Of a stretch of 64,000 nucleotides of DNA, positions 62,335 to 64,000 are shown piece after piece. Made by a program: the position numbers and the translations under genes. Where the stretch lies: assembly GCF_002115745.1 (NCBI RefSeq), contig NZ_JFKB01000001.1, forward strand, positions 434,001 to 498,000. The letters are read 5' to 3'. The notes beneath the pieces are model-generated. The model saw nothing but the letters and a program-made list of their open reading frames with translations, ran no database searches and was not told the origin of the DNA. The DNA is from Thalassospira alkalitolerans. Its GTDB lineage: Bacteria > Pseudomonadota > Alphaproteobacteria > Rhodospirillales > Thalassospiraceae. The stretch's first letter is position 1, and each line of letters begins with the position of its first letter.

Positions 62335-63555
62335 ATGGACGTTTCGATCATGACGATTGCTGCCCGCACCGGTTTCTTCGCAAATCTTCCAATTCTTGCT
62401 CTTGCGCTCGCATCCTTTGGGATCGGGACCACCGAATTTGTCATTATGGGTCTGTTGCCCGATGTGGCCACTGATCTTGGTGTCAGCATCCCCGATGCCG
62501 GTTTGCTGGTAACCGGTTATGCGCTTGGTGTGACATTCGGTGCGCCGTTTCTGGCAATTGCGACGTCAAAAATGGATCGTCGCCGCGCATTGATGATGTT
62601 GATCGGGATTTTCATTTTCGGCAATTTCCTGTGTGCGATAGCACCGGATTACTGGCTTTTGATGGCGGCCCGTGTTGTGACAGCATTTTGTCATGGGGCG
62701 TTTTTCGGTCTTGGTGCAGTTGTTGCGTCAAACCTTGTCGCGCCGCAAAAGCGCGTTCAGGCCATTGCCCTGATGTTTTCCGGTCTGACGTTGGCCAATG
62801 TGTTAGGTGTGCCATTTGGAACCGCGCTGGGACAAGAATTTGGCTGGCGATCGACATTTTGGGTGGTTGTCGGGATCGGGATTGTGGCGGCCATTGCCCT
62901 TTATATATGTCTGCCGCGCAGGATTGCGGCAACAGGGGGAAGCCTGATTGCCGAAGCCCGTGCCTTGGCCAAGGTACAGGTGATTTTTGCCATGCTGATT
63001 AGTGTTCTGGCGGCTGCCAGTATGTTCAGCGTGTTTACCTATATTACCCCGATGCTTCAGAATGTGACCGGCATTTCCGCGCGTGAAGTGACCTATGTCT
63101 TGTTGTTATTCGGGGCTGGTTTGACGGTTGGCAATTATATCGGTGGTCGTCTGGGTGACTGGCGTTTGATGCCGGCGATCATCATTACCTTTGTTTTGCT
63201 GATCGTAATCCTTGCGGTGTTTGCTGAAACGGTCACCAATGTGATCCCGGCGGTTGTGACGGTTTTTGTCTGGGGTGTTGTGTCCTTTGCCTTGGTTTCG
63301 CCGCTTCAGATGCGTGTGGTAAACGAGGCGACCGAGGCACCGAACCTTGCATCGACCCTTAATCAGGGGGCGTTTAATCTTGGCAATGCAGCCGGTGCAT
63401 GGTTTGGCGGATTGGCAATCATCCACGGGGTTTCCTATCAGGATATCCCCTGGCTTGGTGCCGGAATTGCGGTGCTGGCGTTGGTGTTTTCAATCTGGAG
63501 CCACTTGATGGACCGTCGCGACGAAGTGTTTGTCGAAACAGCAGCCAGCGCCTGA
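62335..63555 (+). CDS. MFS transporter (DHA1/AraJ-YdhP-like drug:H+ antiporter type)
   Basis: 406 residues with 12 predicted membrane segments. LASFGIGTTEFVIMGLLPDVATDLGV is the opening signature of the AraJ/YdhP/PbuE branch (seen in runs FGIGTTEFVIMGLLP and VATDLGVSI). MDRRRALMMLIGIF is the loop 2-3 motif, and VFGFALVSPLQMRVV-like text (VSFALVSPLQMRVV) lies in the second half. Substrate may be drugs, arabinose derivatives or purines. There is no good ribosome site; ATG 62350 is an alternative start. A strong terminator follows. Confidence 0.9.
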   Translation: MDVSIMTIAARTGFFANLPILALALASFGIGTTEFVIMGLLPDVATDLGVSIPDAGLLVTGYALGVTFGAPFLAIATSKMDRRRALMMLIGIFIFGNFLCAIAPDYWLLMAARVVTAFCHGAFFGLGAVVASNLVAPQKRVQAIALMFSGLTLANVLGVPFGTALGQEFGWRSTFWVVVGIGIVAAIALYICLPRRIAATGGSLIAEARALAKVQVIFAMLISVLAAASMFSVFTYITPMLQNVTGISAREVTYVLLLFGAGLTVGNYIGGRLGDWRLMPAIIITFVLLIVILAVFAETVTNVIPAVVTVFVWGVVSFALVSPLQMRVVNEATEAPNLASTLNQGAFNLGNAAGAWFGGLAIIHGVSYQDIPWLGAGIAVLALVFSIWSHLMDRRDEVFVETAASA

Positions 63556-63579
63556 GTTTGAGACGTCTTATCTGAAAAT

Positions 63580-63615
63580 AAAAAAACCGCCGTGACAAAG
63601 TCAGGCGGGTTTTTT
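63580..63615. terminator. Bidirectional terminator between the MFS gene and the TSUP permease gene
   Basis: An 11-bp stem of AAAAAACCGCC with GGCGGGTTTTTT around a 12-base loop, with A/T runs at both ends, between convergent genes. Confidence 0.9.
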
Positions 63616-63636
63616 GGGGGAAATAACAGGGGCGAT

Positions 63637-64000
63637 TTAGCCGATCCAGATTTGCATCTGGTTCCAGTATTGGCCGATGATATCGCCATATTGATCCATG
63701 ATCAGTTTGATGGATATGGCCATGGACGTAATGACTAAAAGCGGGCGGACCAAACGGGCACCGACCTTCATCACCATATGCGATCCGATTTGTGCGCCAA
63801 TCAACGAGCCAACCGCCATCACAAGGCCGATGGTCCAGACAACATCACCGCCGGCAATGAACATCACAAGTGATGCAAAGTTCGACGTGAAGTTCAGAAC
63901 CTTGGTATGGGCGATTGCCTTGGTCATGTTGAAACCAAGCAAGGCGACAAAGGCGATGGAAAAGAACGAACCGGTTCCCGGACCAAAAAAGCCATCGTAA
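63637..64000 (-). CDS. TauE/SafE (TSUP) family permease, C-terminal part (runs off the window)
   Basis: About 121 residues are visible on the minus strand, entering from beyond 64000. The first readable stretch is YDGFFGPGTGSFFSIAF, the second conserved repeat of TSUP permeases. TKVLNFTSNFASLVMFIAGGDVVW follows (in runs KVLNFTSNFASL and FIAGGDVVW), with two further membrane segments to the end. TSUP proteins export or import sulfur-containing or organic acid anions. The N-terminal half is outside the window. Confidence 0.9.
   Translation of the reverse strand, partial: YDGFFGPGTGSFFSIAFVALLGFNMTKAIAHTKVLNFTSNFASLVMFIAGGDVVWTIGLVMAVGSLIGAQIGSHMVMKVGARLVRPLLVITSMAISIKLIMDQYGDIIGQYWNQMQIWIG

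Overview
The window looks like chromosome from a free-living, probably marine or aquatic alphaproteobacterium of the Rhodospirillales, with Thalassospira as my best guess. The basis is gene content and order: DUF1150 next to Hsp20, a TIGR02300 acidic protein next to aroA, the aroA-cmk-rpsA-sppA-ihfB-lapA-pyrF run, several chemoreceptors, and moderate GC. No genus-specific marker was tested. Genes are densely packed on both strands. I see no phage, insertion sequence or CRISPR array.

Positions 1-45,000 are dominated by cobalamin (B12) biosynthesis in several blocks. Block 1 (439-6915, minus) is an overlapping operon cbiX-cobH-cobL-cobI-[cbiG/cobJ fusion]-cobM. It ends in a strong hairpin at 365-397. 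A cbiB (cobD) gene is divergent from it (7292-8353). Block 2 (12014-14701) holds cobT, divergent from cobS and a CobC-like phosphatase. Block 3 (15694-25647) starts with a clear cobalamin riboswitch followed by cobU (cobP), cobW and cobN. Then come an unrecognised gene, a secreted GH114-like protein, cobO and cobQ. Block 4 (38647-44753) has cobK and cbiD on the minus strand, and cobA, a UreH/TauE-like membrane protein, an SCO protein and cobB on the plus strand. The gene set is mosaic. CbiX, full-length CbiG and CbiD are hallmarks of the early-cobalt (anaerobic-type) route, while CobN and CobW belong to the late-cobalt (aerobic) route. CobG/CobZ, CobF, chelatase CobS/CobT subunits, BluB and threonine-phosphate decarboxylase were not found in the window.

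Between the B12 blocks lie LPS heptose genes (gmhA-hldE), a degenerate EAL protein, a possible HhH glycosylase-fold protein, a GST/methyltransferase pair, pstS with a TPR protein, two NAD(P)-binding epimerase-like genes, a GntR/DHDPS-like/TRAP transporter catabolic locus with a palindromic operator candidate, and a long-sensor chemoreceptor.

Positions 45,000-54,300 carry accessory signalling and stress genes: a double-PAS chemoreceptor, an MBL hydrolase, hsp20-DUF1150 with a sigma32-like promoter, a membrane/ferredoxin/adenylate-cyclase fusion, a glutamine amidotransferase, a YeeE/YedE pair with an AT-rich operator-like repeat, and a TPR-methyltransferase. Positions 54,371-64,000 are conserved housekeeping: tRNA-Ala(GGC), TIGR02300, aroA, cmk, rpsA, sppA, ihfB, lapA-like and pyrF, followed by an MFS transporter and a partial TSUP permease at the edge.
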